Shown here piece by piece: positions 39,090 through 47,639 of a stretch of 64,000 nucleotides of DNA (position 1 is its first letter; each line of letters opens with the position of its first letter). The DNA is taken from contig CAJSYI010000011.1 in NCBI GenBank assembly GCA_910573745.1, positions 16,315-80,314 of the forward strand. The letters are read 5' to 3'. The position numbers and the translations under genes were made by a program. The DNA is from Muribaculaceae bacterium (GTDB taxonomy: Bacteria; Bacteroidota; Bacteroidia; Bacteroidales; Muribaculaceae). The notes under the pieces are model-generated. The model did no database searches. It was not told where the DNA came from and saw only the letters and a program-made list of their open reading frames with translations.

Positions 39090-39130
39090 ATATGGACGGC
39101 AATCGAAAGGATGCCGTCCATATCTGTTTT
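39090..39130 (+). terminator. ftcD terminator
   Basis: A perfect 12-bp stem ATATGGACGGCA/TGCCGTCCATAT (39090-39101 and 39112-39123) around a 10-nt loop, followed by CTGTTTT. Confidence 0.88.
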
Positions 39131-39206
39131 CACACCGACCATAAATCGGAACAGAATCCCGACAGCAGGACGCCGGCACCTGAAAGGCACTGCCATTGTC
39201 ATTAAT

Positions 39207-39237
39207 TTTGGGATTCAGGGATTTTTTGCTACTTTTG
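39207..39237 (+). promoter_or_regulatory. Promoter of the GlmU-like gene
   Basis: TTTG (39207-39210), 19 bases, TACTTTTG (39230-39237): consensus boxes at consensus spacing. Confidence 0.8.
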
Positions 39238-39322
39238 CAGCCTGCAAAAATTCTTTGGACAAGTGGACAACATCATATCTCAAGAGACATCACTAAAGGA
39301 CGCATGGTGCGACGTGAAGCCG

Positions 39323-40537
39323 ATGACGATAGTGCTCTTCGACTCCGAAAAGCGGCATGACGACCTGCTGCCCCTTTCTTTCACCCGCCCCATCGCGGAG
39401 TTCCGCGTAGGCATACTTTCCATCAAGGAGAAATGGGAATGGCATTCCCGCTGCCGTTGCCTCACGCTCGCCGTGGATTACCTGCGGCTGAAATTCCCTC
39501 TCTCGCCGGTCGAGGAGGCGGTGTTCGTGGCAGGATGGATACTTCCCGACAAGGCTTTCATCAACGCGGTAAAGGGTCTAAAGGCCGGGCACGCGCTTTC
39601 CATAGGCGACGAACTTGTCGCATACCGTGGCACATTGGCGGAATTCAACACCATACAGGATGCCGGGACAATTCCCGAGAACACCGTGGACTATGACGGC
39701 GAAGTGGATATGCTGACGTATGTCTACGATGTGTTCCGCCTGTGCCACAAAGGAATATCGGAAGACTATCCCCTCCTCACCGCCGGACGCAAGTCCCAGC
39801 CGCTTTCGCCGACCAACACCGTAGTGGGCGACTACCTGCTTCCTGACGGCCAACCGGCCATATTCCTTGAAGAGGGAGCATCCGTGGAAGGCGCAATAAT
39901 CAACGTCAAGAACGGCCCTGTGTTCATCGCCCGCGAAGGGGAGGTGATGGAGGGAGCGTGCCTGCGAGGCCCCTTATCGCTCGGCTCGCATTCAAAAATC
40001 AACATGGGAGCCAAAATCTACGGAGCGACCGCGATAGGCCCCTGGTGCAAGATAGGAGGCGAAGTGAACAACTCCGTCTTCTTCGGCTTCTCCAACAAGG
40101 CGCATGACGGCTTCGTCGGAAATGCCGTAATCGGCGAATGGTGCAACATCGGGGCCGGCACGAATGCATCCAACCTCAAGAACGACTATTCCAAGATACG
40201 GCTCTGGAACTATGCGCGGCGCACGTTCATGCGCACCGACCTTCAGTTCTGCGGCCTTATCATGGGCGACCATTCCAAAATCGGAGTGAACTGCATGCTC
40301 AACACGGCCACAGTCATGGGCGTAGGAGTCAACCTGCACGGTGCCGGCTTCCCTCGTCCCTTCATACCGAGCTTCCTGGAAGGCGCGCCCGGAACCGGGT
40401 TCAAAGACGTTCCGCTGAAGAGATTCTACGACATTGCCGAACGCGTCATGTCAAGGCGCAACGTGCCCATCACCGATGCCGACCGCGTGATCTTCGAACG
40501 AGTCTACGAAGTCGCCTCAAAATTCAAACAGCCGTGA
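39323..40537 (+). CDS. GlmU-family putative sugar nucleotidyltransferase with left-handed beta-helix
   Basis: 404 residues from ATG 39323 (MTIVLFDSEKRHDDLLPLSF). This Bacteroidetes family has a divergent nucleotidyltransferase-like N-terminal half (SFTRPIAEFRVGILSIKEKW) and a C-terminal half of hexapeptide repeats (GAKIYGATAIGPWCKIGGEV, VIGEWCNIGAGTNASNLKND, as in GlmU). Likely it transfers or acetylates a sugar phosphate, but the substrate is unknown. An in-frame GTG at 39263 would add 20 residues (DNIISQETSL...) and lies closer to the promoter; relatives I recall begin near the chosen ATG. The stop overlaps the next start (GTGA). Confidence 0.85.
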   Translation: MTIVLFDSEKRHDDLLPLSFTRPIAEFRVGILSIKEKWEWHSRCRCLTLAVDYLRLKFPLSPVEEAVFVAGWILPDKAFINAVKGLKAGHALSIGDELVAYRGTLAEFNTIQDAGTIPENTVDYDGEVDMLTYVYDVFRLCHKGISEDYPLLTAGRKSQPLSPTNTVVGDYLLPDGQPAIFLEEGASVEGAIINVKNGPVFIAREGEVMEGACLRGPLSLGSHSKINMGAKIYGATAIGPWCKIGGEVNNSVFFGFSNKAHDGFVGNAVIGEWCNIGAGTNASNLKNDYSKIRLWNYARRTFMRTDLQFCGLIMGDHSKIGVNCMLNTATVMGVGVNLHGAGFPRPFIPSFLEGAPGTGFKDVPLKRFYDIAERVMSRRNVPITDADRVIFERVYEVASKFKQP

Positions 40538-41466
40538 CGTTCAAGACAAGAAGGAAGCTCCGGGGCTACACACTCGGCGCGGTGGCAGCGGCCACCTACG
40601 GGATGAACCCGCTCTTCGCACTCCCTCTGTATGAAGACGGAATGAACCCCGATTCGGTGCTTTTCTTCCGCTATCTCGCTGCGTTGCCGATAGTTGCCCT
40701 TATGCTTTTGTACAGAAGGCGCACGCTAAGCCCAGGCAAGGGCAACGTCATCCCCTTGGCGGCAATGGGATTCGTGTTCGCGCTTTCATCTCTCTCGCTT
40801 TTCCTCAGCTACCGGTATATGGACGCGGGAATAGCCTCCACGCTCCTTTTCGTCTACCCAATCATGGTGGCGGTAATAATGGCCGTGGCATACAAAGAGA
40901 AGATATCTGCACTGACAGTCGGCGCGATTGCCGTAGCCACGGCTGGCATCGGACTTCTCTACAACGGCGGAGAACAGCCTCTCAGCGCATTCGGCACGCT
41001 CCTCGTGTTCGTGTCCTCGCTCACTTACGCGATATACATAGTCTACGTGAACCATTCCCGCCTCGAGAAAGTGCCCACGCTCGCCGTAACGTTCTATGTG
41101 CTGCTATTCGGATGGACAACGCTTGCGCTTAAAGCAGGCCTCAGCGGTTCGCTGACACTCCCCGCCGACCCTGCGCTTTGGGGCAACATAGCCGCGCTTG
41201 CAATCTTCCCGACCGCCATATCACTGCTATGCACCACGGCTGCGATACAGGACATCGGCTCGACCCCGACGGCGATACTCGGCGCGCTTGAACCGGTAAC
41301 CGCCGTCGTGATAGGAGTAAGCGTATTCGGAGAGACTCTTACGCCGCGCCTCTGCATCGGACTTGTGATGATAGTCGGCGCGGTGAGCTGCGTCGTGGCC
41401 GGTTCGAAGGCAAAAGACGCCCTTGTGCGCCTGCGAAAGATGTTCCCCAATCTGCGCCGAAACTGA
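40534..41466 (+). CDS. EamA-type (DMT superfamily) membrane transporter
   Basis: 310 residues, about ten membrane helices in two EamA repeats (FFRYLAALPIVALMLLYRRR in the first; LGALEPVTAVVIGVSVFGETL in the second). Exports or imports small metabolites; the substrate cannot be told from sequence. Starts with GTG overlapping the previous stop (GTGA), which implies translational coupling with the GlmU-like gene. Longer upstream starts would overlap that gene by hundreds of bases. Confidence 0.9.
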   Translation: MTFKTRRKLRGYTLGAVAAATYGMNPLFALPLYEDGMNPDSVLFFRYLAALPIVALMLLYRRRTLSPGKGNVIPLAAMGFVFALSSLSLFLSYRYMDAGIASTLLFVYPIMVAVIMAVAYKEKISALTVGAIAVATAGIGLLYNGGEQPLSAFGTLLVFVSSLTYAIYIVYVNHSRLEKVPTLAVTFYVLLFGWTTLALKAGLSGSLTLPADPALWGNIAALAIFPTAISLLCTTAAIQDIGSTPTAILGALEPVTAVVIGVSVFGETLTPRLCIGLVMIVGAVSCVVAGSKAKDALVRLRKMFPNLRRN

Positions 41467-41502
41467 CAAAAAAGGAAAATAAAGAAAAATTTGGAGAAAA
41501 AT

Positions 41503-41533
41503 TTTGCGGAACGCGAGAGAATGCCTAATTTTG
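41503..41533 (+). promoter_or_regulatory. rpsU promoter
   Basis: TTTG (41503-41506), 19 bases, TAATTTTG (41526-41533). The leader to rpsU is about 65 nt, A-rich, and without a Shine-Dalgarno sequence. Confidence 0.8.
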
Positions 41534-41604
41534 CACCGCAAAACGAATGCACGTCTGCAAAGGCGCGTAAAATCAACAGAAAACAAATAAACAAAACAAT
41601 AAAA

Positions 41605-41796
41605 ATGATAATCGTACAAGTAAAAGAAGGCGAGAACATCGAAAGGGCGCTCAAGAAATTCAAGCGCAAATATGAGAGAACAGGCATTGTAAAGGAACTG
41701 CGTCGTCGCCAGGCATTTGAAAAGCCGTCGGTAACGAACCGCAAGAAGATGATCAAGGCCATCTACGTGCAGCAGCTCCGCCAGGCCGAGCAGTAA
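41605..41796 (+). CDS. rpsU: 30S ribosomal protein S21
   Basis: 63 residues: MIIVQVKEGENIERALKKFKR start, GIVKELRRRQAFEKPS core. The start follows the family; an in-frame extension upstream would run over the promoter. In Bacteroidetes S21 helps mask the anti-Shine-Dalgarno of 16S rRNA, which explains SD-less translation. It begins the rpsU-xer-hpf cluster. Confidence 0.97.
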   Translation: MIIVQVKEGENIERALKKFKRKYERTGIVKELRRRQAFEKPSVTNRKKMIKAIYVQQLRQAEQ

Positions 41797-41816
41797 TCAT
41801 CGCGGCGTCTCCCCTA

Positions 41817-41887
41817 ATTCTTTCGCTTAGGACGAAAAGAATCAATAAAGCATACATTTGGTGCGGGTTCAACTCCTGAATCCGCAC
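41817..41887 (+). promoter_or_regulatory. Two tandem hairpins between rpsU and the recombinase gene
   Basis: ATTCTTTCG/CGAAAAGAAT (41817-41842, one bulge) and GTGCGGGTTCA/TGAATCCGCAC (41861-41887, one G-U pair, 5-nt loop). Neither has a T-tract. They may limit read-through or stabilise the rpsU message. The second loop contains GGTTCAACTCC, resembling a tRNA T-arm, but there is no tRNA here. Confidence 0.45.
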
Positions 41888-41907
41888 TGAATCGTTGTAT
41901 AACAACA

Positions 41908-42846
41908 ATGTCTGCAATGGCCGACAGGAAACCCTTAACCGAACTTTTCGAGGAACACCTCCTATATGAACTCAACCGCAGCCGACTGACAGTTGAGGCG
42001 TACCTCTGCGACATAAGCCAGTTTGCCACATTCCTTTCAGGCAGCCTGCAAAATGTCGAGGATTCCGGACAAGCGGTCGCATCGGCCACTACAGCGGACA
42101 TACGCCTATGGCTCGGCAGCCTTGCCAACGACGGCGGTCTGCCACGCACCATCAGGCGCAAGACCCAAAGCCTCCGCACGTTTTACCGCTTCTTGCTGAA
42201 ACGCGGGATAACCAAAAGCAATCCGGCAACAGACATCATCCTGGCAAAGACAGACAAGCCCCTGCCGCAGTTCGTGAGGGAAGAAGAGATGGAGCGCATA
42301 GTGTCCAGACCTGACGCTCCGGAAGACTTCTATTCCCTGCGCGACCGGATAATGACCTCGCTCCTCTACACCACAGGAATGCGCCGCGCCGAAATAATCT
42401 CACTCCGCGACGCTGACGCTGACATCATCTCCATGCAACTGAAGGTTACGGGGAAACGCAACAAGCAGCGCATCATCCCTTTCGGCAAGGACACCGCCGA
42501 CGAGATTTCTGCATATCTGACACTCCGCAGGTCAGAACCCAAAGAATCATGCGGGACCGGGCGGGAGGCCGGACTCCTTTTCACCCACAAAGGAAAACGC
42601 ATCACCGAAAAGCGTCTGACGTCAATAGTGAGAGAGAAACTGATGAACGCCTCCGTGGCCAAAAAAAGCCCTCACGTGTTGAGGCACACCTTCGCCACCA
42701 CCCTGCTCAACCACGGAGCCGGAATAAATTCCGTCAAAGAACTTCTCGGACACGCCTCCGTAGCCACCACACAGATATACACCCATCTGAGCTTCGCCGA
42801 ACTGAAAAAAAACTATTCCGCCGCGCATCCCCGCGAAAAGAAATAA
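41908..42846 (+). CDS. xerC: Site-specific tyrosine recombinase, XerC/XerD type
   Basis: 312 residues. SAM-like N-terminal core-binding domain, then the catalytic domain with Arg159 (TGMRRAEI), a Lys near 183 (GKRNKQR), His256 and Arg259 (SPHVLRHTFAT), His282 (GHAS) and the nucleophile Tyr291 (IYTHLS). Length and lack of extra domains fit housekeeping Xer enzymes that resolve chromosome dimers at dif. The rpsU-xer-hpf order is characteristic of Bacteroidetes. XerC versus XerD cannot be separated by eye. A second ATG at 41917 is an alternative start. Confidence 0.93.
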   Translation: MSAMADRKPLTELFEEHLLYELNRSRLTVEAYLCDISQFATFLSGSLQNVEDSGQAVASATTADIRLWLGSLANDGGLPRTIRRKTQSLRTFYRFLLKRGITKSNPATDIILAKTDKPLPQFVREEEMERIVSRPDAPEDFYSLRDRIMTSLLYTTGMRRAEIISLRDADADIISMQLKVTGKRNKQRIIPFGKDTADEISAYLTLRRSEPKESCGTGREAGLLFTHKGKRITEKRLTSIVREKLMNASVAKKSPHVLRHTFATTLLNHGAGINSVKELLGHASVATTQIYTHLSFAELKKNYSAAHPREKK

Positions 42847-42890
42847 TGTTTTTTTGACGGAAACATAGCAAAAGTCCCGGGAATTTTGTT

Positions 42891-42898
42891 TATCTTTG
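42891..42898 (+). promoter_or_regulatory. hpf promoter -7 box
   Basis: TATCTTTG, a full match to TAnnTTTG, leaving a leader of about 115 nt to hpf. No -33 box at normal distance. Confidence 0.65.
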
Positions 42899-43018
42899 TA
42901 GACGGACTACGTAAGCTGTCGGTCTTTTCGCACCGTGGAACCGGCACAAAATCTTCAGACAGACAACGACATCTTGAGTATAGTCCCGAATATCAACCCT
43001 TTAAATCCAAAGAGAGAT

Positions 43019-43312
43019 ATGGAAGCAAACATCAAAGCAATTCATTTCGACATCAGTGAGAAACTCGTCGCATTCGTCAATAAGAAAATAGAGAAGTTAA
43101 CCCGCAGGTTTGAATGCATCACAGAAGCAGACGTGAACCTGCGCCTGATCAAACCCGAGACAGCCCTCAACAAGGAAGCCGGCATCAAACTGACCGTGCC
43201 AGGCACTCCTGACCTGTTCGCATCAAAGACGGCCGACTCGTTCGAGGAAGCGATCGACCTCGCGCTCGAAGCCCTCGAGAAGCAGCTCGAAAAGAACAAG
43301 GACAAGAAATGA
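43019..43312 (+). CDS. hpf: Ribosome hibernation-promoting factor HPF/RaiA family
   Basis: 97 residues, short form: MEANIKAIHFDISEKLVAFVNKK start, TEADVNLRLIKPE, and ADSFEEAIDLALEALEKQL. It binds the decoding site of idle ribosomes. The chosen ATG gives the family-length protein; a frame open upstream would read through the leader. In Bacteroides this gene is followed by tRNA genes and tuf (recollection); here sugar-biosynthesis genes follow. Confidence 0.95.
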   Translation: MEANIKAIHFDISEKLVAFVNKKIEKLTRRFECITEADVNLRLIKPETALNKEAGIKLTVPGTPDLFASKTADSFEEAIDLALEALEKQLEKNKDKK

Positions 43313-43354
43313 ACCATACGCGTTGAAACGCGACAACTGAGACCAAAGAGATTG

Positions 43355-43388
43355 ACCGTGGAGACTGCCCGAAGGCCGTCTTCACGGT
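43355..43388 (+). terminator. Long hairpin after hpf, possible terminator
   Basis: ACCGTGGAGACTGCC (43355-43369) pairs with GGCCGTCTTCACGGT (43374-43388) with two G-U pairs and a CGAA tetraloop. Only a weak T-tract (TTTG) follows, so termination may be partial; fdtA starts 23 bases later. Confidence 0.5.
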
Positions 43389-43411
43389 TTGCAGATTAAA
43401 AAAGAAAAGCC

Positions 43412-43849
43412 ATGAACAGACTCACAAAAGCCGCCGAAATAGAATTCCCCAAAATCTGCGACCCTCGCGGAAACCTTTCGTTCATAGAGGGTTCCAGGCA
43501 TGTGCCGTTCCCAATCAAGCGAGTTTTCTACATTTACGACGTGCCAGGCGGCGAAACCCGTGGAGCGCATGCGCACCGCCAATGCGCAGAGGTGCTGATA
43601 GCCGTAGCCGGCTCGCTTGAAGTGAGGCTGACAGACGGGAAAAAAGAGGTGAGCTACAGGCTGAACCGTTCCAACCGCGGCCTCCTGATTCCGCCGGGCA
43701 CGTGGCGGACAATGCACGATTTCACCACAGGCACAGTGGTGGTCGCCATATGTTCAAGGGAATACGAAGAGGAAGACTACATACGCGACTACGAAGATTT
43801 CGAGCGATATGTGGCCGCGTTACCCGAAGACCAAAAGGCCATATTATGA
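43412..43849 (+). CDS. fdtA: FdtA-like dTDP-4-keto-6-deoxyglucose 3,4-ketoisomerase (cupin)
   Basis: 145 residues, RmlC-like cupin. ICDPRGNLSFIEGSRHVPF, RVFYIYDVPGGETRGAHAH and IPPGTWRTMHDF are typical of the FdtA/QdtA/WbtF group, with the His pair in GAHAH as likely active-site residues. It would convert dTDP-4-keto-6-deoxyglucose to a 3-keto sugar for 3-amino-3,6-dideoxyhexose synthesis, a component of surface polysaccharide or glycan. The stop overlaps the aminotransferase start (ATGA), which strongly supports a joint pathway. Confidence 0.88.
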   Translation: MNRLTKAAEIEFPKICDPRGNLSFIEGSRHVPFPIKRVFYIYDVPGGETRGAHAHRQCAEVLIAVAGSLEVRLTDGKKEVSYRLNRSNRGLLIPPGTWRTMHDFTTGTVVVAICSREYEEEDYIRDYEDFERYVAALPEDQKAIL

Positions 43850-44967
43850 AAGAATACCCATTCCAAAGGCTTGCCGACACCAACGCCAGATTCGCCGAAA
43901 GGCTGAAAGAGGCCGCATGCAGGGTGATAGACTCCGGATGGTACCTTATGGGCCCGGAGACCAAGGCTTTTGAAGAGGAACTCGCCCTCTTCTTAGGGAC
44001 AGGACACGCCGTTGGCACTGCCAACGGGCTCGAGGCAATAAGACTGACATTCAAGGCCCTTATGGAGCTTGGGCGTCTCAAACCCGGCGACGGGGTGCTT
44101 GTCCCGGCCAACACGTTCATAGCTTCGGTGCTGCCTCTGACACAGCTCGGACTCAAACCCCGGCCGGTAGACCCCGACTATTCCACAATGAGCGTCAGTC
44201 TCAGCATGATGGCCGATGCCGCAGATGCCGACACACGGGCCGCCCTTCCGGTGCACCTGTACGGTTTCCCGGCCTACGACGCCGAAGGGCTGGAGCGGCT
44301 AAAGAACGCGGGGATAATAATAGTGGAAGACAATGCCCAGGCCATAGGCGCGGAGATAAACGTCTCCGGGAGAGACACTTCCATACGCACCGGAAGCATC
44401 GGCGACGCAGCAGCCATAAGCTTCTATCCTGCGAAAAACATCGGAGCCTTGGGCGATGCGGGGGCGGTCGTGACTTCCGATCCGGTTCTTGCCGAAACCG
44501 TAAGGCAGCTGTCAAACTACGGAGGAAGCCGCAAATACCGCTATGATTTCCAAGGCTTCAACAGCCGAATGGACGAGATGCAGGCCGCAATGCTGCGCGT
44601 AAAGCTGCCCGATACCGTCGCCGAACGCGACCGCCGTGAAGCATCCGCACAGGAATATGACCGCGCAATAACAAATCCATTGATTACCAAACCGCCACGC
44701 GACAGGCACTTCCGTCAGGCCTGGCATCAGTACGTGGTCCGCTGCTCACGCCGCGACGAATTGGCAGAGCATCTACGCCACAACGGAGTGGAAACAATGA
44801 TCCACTATCCCTTACCTCCCCACCGGCAGAGATGCTATGAAGGAAAAATCGTGGGGCATTTCCCTGTGGCTGACCGGCTTGCCGACGAAGTGCTGAGCCT
44901 GCCGATAGCCAACATCACCCCCTACGACGCAAAAGAAATATCATCGATAATCAACCGGTTCAAATGA
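43846..44967 (+). CDS. fdtB: DegT/DnrJ/EryC1/StrS sugar aminotransferase, FdtB-like
   Basis: 373 residues, PLP-dependent. PLP lysine Lys197 (SFYPAKNIGALGDAGA), Asp162 with VEDNAQA, and substrate region GTANGLEAIRL. It would aminate the 3-keto sugar made by FdtA. Start overlaps the fdtA stop and its own stop overlaps mltG, so four genes form one coupled unit. The third gene of the classic pathway, the acetyltransferase fdtC, is not in the window. The frame extends upstream of the ATG, but that overlaps fdtA. Confidence 0.88.
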   Translation: MKEYPFQRLADTNARFAERLKEAACRVIDSGWYLMGPETKAFEEELALFLGTGHAVGTANGLEAIRLTFKALMELGRLKPGDGVLVPANTFIASVLPLTQLGLKPRPVDPDYSTMSVSLSMMADAADADTRAALPVHLYGFPAYDAEGLERLKNAGIIIVEDNAQAIGAEINVSGRDTSIRTGSIGDAAAISFYPAKNIGALGDAGAVVTSDPVLAETVRQLSNYGGSRKYRYDFQGFNSRMDEMQAAMLRVKLPDTVAERDRREASAQEYDRAITNPLITKPPRDRHFRQAWHQYVVRCSRRDELAEHLRHNGVETMIHYPLPPHRQRCYEGKIVGHFPVADRLADEVLSLPIANITPYDAKEISSIINRFK

Positions 44968-46013
44968 CGATGCCATCAAACCAAGAATTGAAAAAAGGGG
45001 AAAAGCCCATACGCACCATAACGATTGCCATAGTCCTCGCCATAGCCGGAGGAATAGCGGCATTCGCAGTCCAGACATTCACATCAAAGTCTCCGGCACG
45101 AGCCGTCATAATAGTGCCGGAAAACGGCGACAAGGCACAACTTGCCGACTCGCTCGAAAAACATACCGACAGCAGATTCGCGTCGCGCACCATGAGAGCC
45201 GCCAACCTGATGATGTCGGCGTTCCATCTGCGTCCCGGAGCATACGAAATCAGGCAAGGGCAGTCCGCGTTTTCTGCAGCGAGGCTTCTGGGGCGCGGAC
45301 GGCAATACATCGTGGACATGCCTCTCAACAACATACGCACACGCGAAGAGCTTGCAGAGAAGGCATCAAGCCGTCTCCGCCTCAGCAAGAAAGAACTCCT
45401 CGACGCGCTTTCAGACCCGGCAACGACAAAGCCTTACGGGCTAACTCCGGAAAACGCGATGGCCCTTTTCATCGCAGACAACTATGAGTTGTACTGGAAC
45501 ACAAGCGCAGAGGAATTCATAAAGAAAATCGGGGAAAGATACAAACGCTTCTGGAACGCCAAGCGAAAATCACAGGCAGCCGACCTGGGACTCACCCCTG
45601 CACAGGTGGCCGTAATAGCGTCAATCGCAGACGAAGAGAGCAGCAAAGCCGATGAAAAAGGCAGGATATGCCGCCTGTACCTAAACCGCCTTAAGAAGGG
45701 CATGCGGCTCCAGGCCGACCCTACGGTAAAGTTCGCGCTGGGCGATTTCTCAATCAAGCGCGTAAACAAAACGCATCTCGCGTTCGGCTCCCCTTACAAC
45801 ACATACCGCACCGAAGGGCTTCCACCGGGTCCCATACGCATCTCAGACCCCAAGACAATAGACTCGTTCCTCGGCTCAGCACCCACATCCGACATATACA
45901 TGTGCGCACGGGCCGACTTCTCCGGCTATCACGACTTCACCGCCGATTATGCTGAACATCAGGCCAACGCCCGGCGTTACCAAGAAAAGCTCAATCAAAT
46001 GAAGATCAAATGA
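44964..46013 (+). CDS. mltG: Endolytic murein transglycosylase MltG (YceG family)
   Basis: 349 residues. One N-terminal membrane helix (about 20-37) anchors a periplasmic YceG domain; the catalytic Glu lies in ASIADEES (219-226), followed by NRLKKGMRLQADPTVKFAL and SPYNTYRTEGLPPGPI. MltG cuts nascent glycan strands and sets their length. Start overlaps fdtB and stop overlaps the DUF2007 gene (ATGA at both ends), an unusual association of cell-wall and sugar genes. Confidence 0.95.
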   Translation: MTMPSNQELKKGEKPIRTITIAIVLAIAGGIAAFAVQTFTSKSPARAVIIVPENGDKAQLADSLEKHTDSRFASRTMRAANLMMSAFHLRPGAYEIRQGQSAFSAARLLGRGRQYIVDMPLNNIRTREELAEKASSRLRLSKKELLDALSDPATTKPYGLTPENAMALFIADNYELYWNTSAEEFIKKIGERYKRFWNAKRKSQAADLGLTPAQVAVIASIADEESSKADEKGRICRLYLNRLKKGMRLQADPTVKFALGDFSIKRVNKTHLAFGSPYNTYRTEGLPPGPIRISDPKTIDSFLGSAPTSDIYMCARADFSGYHDFTADYAEHQANARRYQEKLNQMKIK

Positions 46014-46231
46014 AAACCGGACTCACTCTCATACAGACATACGGCAACCCGGAAAGCGCACATATCGATGCGGGGATGCTTCGCAGCAACGGCATAGCAT
46101 GCGAAGTGGTTGAAAGCGCAGGCTCCGAACTCTTCCCCGCCCCTTACGGCGGCATCGGAACCACAAGCATTTACGCCGAGGCCGACAAAGCCGAGGAGGC
46201 CCTCAGAATTCTCAAAGATTCGCACGATTGA
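46010..46231 (+). CDS. DUF2007 small protein
   Basis: 73 residues of the DUF2007 (putative signal transducing) family: LIQTYGNPESAHIDAGMLRSNGI then SIYAEADKAEEALRIL. A single alpha/beta domain, cytoplasmic. Function unknown. Its start overlaps the mltG stop, making it the last gene of the fdtA-fdtB-mltG run. Confidence 0.85.
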   Translation: MKTGLTLIQTYGNPESAHIDAGMLRSNGIACEVVESAGSELFPAPYGGIGTTSIYAEADKAEEALRILKDSHD

Positions 46232-46295
46232 CCGTAAAATTGGTATAATCATCTTTTCCGCACATCCATCCCGGCGCGCATTGAGGAATTATTTG

Positions 46296-46303
46296 TAATT
46301 TTG
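46296..46303 (+). promoter_or_regulatory. Promoter -7 box of the DUF4421 gene
   Basis: TAATTTTG, a full match, 20 bases before the start codon. The -33 region is unclear. Confidence 0.6.
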
Positions 46304-46323
46304 CACGCTCAAAACGGAAATTG

Positions 46324-47568
46324 ATGAAAAAGCATACCATAGCCATATCCTATGCACAGACAGTCCGCAGGCTGACGCTTACGGCAGTGATGCTCGTCAT
46401 CACCTTGTCGGGGCTGGCAATGGCAAGCTCAGACAAGACCGTTACCATCAATCCGGAAACTGAAGGCCATGGCATCGACCTGAACCGCACTCAAGAAATA
46501 CTGTGTCAGGACTTGCGGGGGGGCTTGAATCCTGAAACGGAACCTTCAGACCGCAAAGAAAGCCCTGATTGGTGGTGGAACAGGCTGAAAGGCCGCAATC
46601 TGGACATGAAGGACAGTACGGTAATATACCCGCGCTTCCTCGGTTTCTGCGTAAAAGTCTACAACTGGGCCGACCGGACATTCAACAGTTACGACACCAC
46701 TTATGTGGCCGGGACAGGCAAGCGATGGAAAGCGGTGTTGCGAAACGACAACTGGGCAGACAGTTACGCATTCAATTTCCGACACGACATGCCTATGCGC
46801 CTCATGGGCGACATATACTGCAACCTTGGCGCGTATCTGCAGTATATGGCCGTAAGCGTAGGTTATTCGCTCGACATGAGCAATATAATCGGCAACAAGC
46901 CCATTCTGCACAAGAAGATGGGTACCGGATTCAGCTGCGCGCTATTCTCCGTAGAACTCTACTACAACGAAAACACGGGAGGAAGCTATCTGAGGACTTT
47001 CGGGAAATACAACAACGGCAGGCTTTTCAAGGAACATTTCCCCGGAGTCTTCATGCGCACATACGGGATTGACGCATACTATTTCTTCAACCACAGGCGG
47101 TATTCCCAAGGTGCGGCCTACAGTTTCTCCAAATACCAAAAGAAAAGCGCGGGGTCTTTCATCGTCGGCTTCACATACGCCAACCGCAACGTATCTCTCG
47201 ACTTCACGACCCTCCCCGAATATCTCCTTGAATACCTGACCCTTCCTGTAGGTAAATACAAATTCCACTACAACAACTTCTGCCTTATGGCCGGATACGG
47301 CTACAATCTCGCCTTCGCGAAAAACTGGCTCTACAACACCACCGTGATTCCTGCCGTAGGCATCAACAGATGCTTCGACGACTCCCTCGAGGGCAGGCAG
47401 GACATGCTGTCGCTCGGCGTGAAAGGCAAGATGTCGCTCACCTGGAACATCTCTGACTTCTTCCTCGGCATACAGGCCGCATTCGACGGAAGCTGGTACA
47501 GAAGCAGCGACTATTCACTCTTCAGTTCAGTCGAGAATCTGTCGGCAAGCGTAGGCGTGCGCTTCTGA
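46324..47568 (+). CDS. DUF4421 outer-membrane protein
   Basis: 414 residues with a signal peptide (about 1-35, LTLTAVMLVITLSGLAMAS). The rest is aromatic-rich alternating strands ending in SASVGVRF with a terminal Phe, consistent with an outer-membrane beta-barrel; DUF4421 occurs mainly in Bacteroidales and has no known role. A TTG three bases upstream is a possible but less likely start. It stands alone, followed by a mobile-element-rich gap. Confidence 0.82.
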   Translation: MKKHTIAISYAQTVRRLTLTAVMLVITLSGLAMASSDKTVTINPETEGHGIDLNRTQEILCQDLRGGLNPETEPSDRKESPDWWWNRLKGRNLDMKDSTVIYPRFLGFCVKVYNWADRTFNSYDTTYVAGTGKRWKAVLRNDNWADSYAFNFRHDMPMRLMGDIYCNLGAYLQYMAVSVGYSLDMSNIIGNKPILHKKMGTGFSCALFSVELYYNENTGGSYLRTFGKYNNGRLFKEHFPGVFMRTYGIDAYYFFNHRRYSQGAAYSFSKYQKKSAGSFIVGFTYANRNVSLDFTTLPEYLLEYLTLPVGKYKFHYNNFCLMAGYGYNLAFAKNWLYNTTVIPAVGINRCFDDSLEGRQDMLSLGVKGKMSLTWNISDFFLGIQAAFDGSWYRSSDYSLFSSVENLSASVGVRF

Positions 47569-47639
47569 AAAGGCAACACAAAACCTTTTTAACACTCATT
47601 AAAATGCAACTGCAATGATGATGCAGCCGCATGGATTAA

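Noticed and set aside
41858..41890. tRNA-like T-arm between rpsU and the recombinase gene
   Set aside because: No acceptor, D or anticodon stem can be formed around it; it is a simple hairpin.
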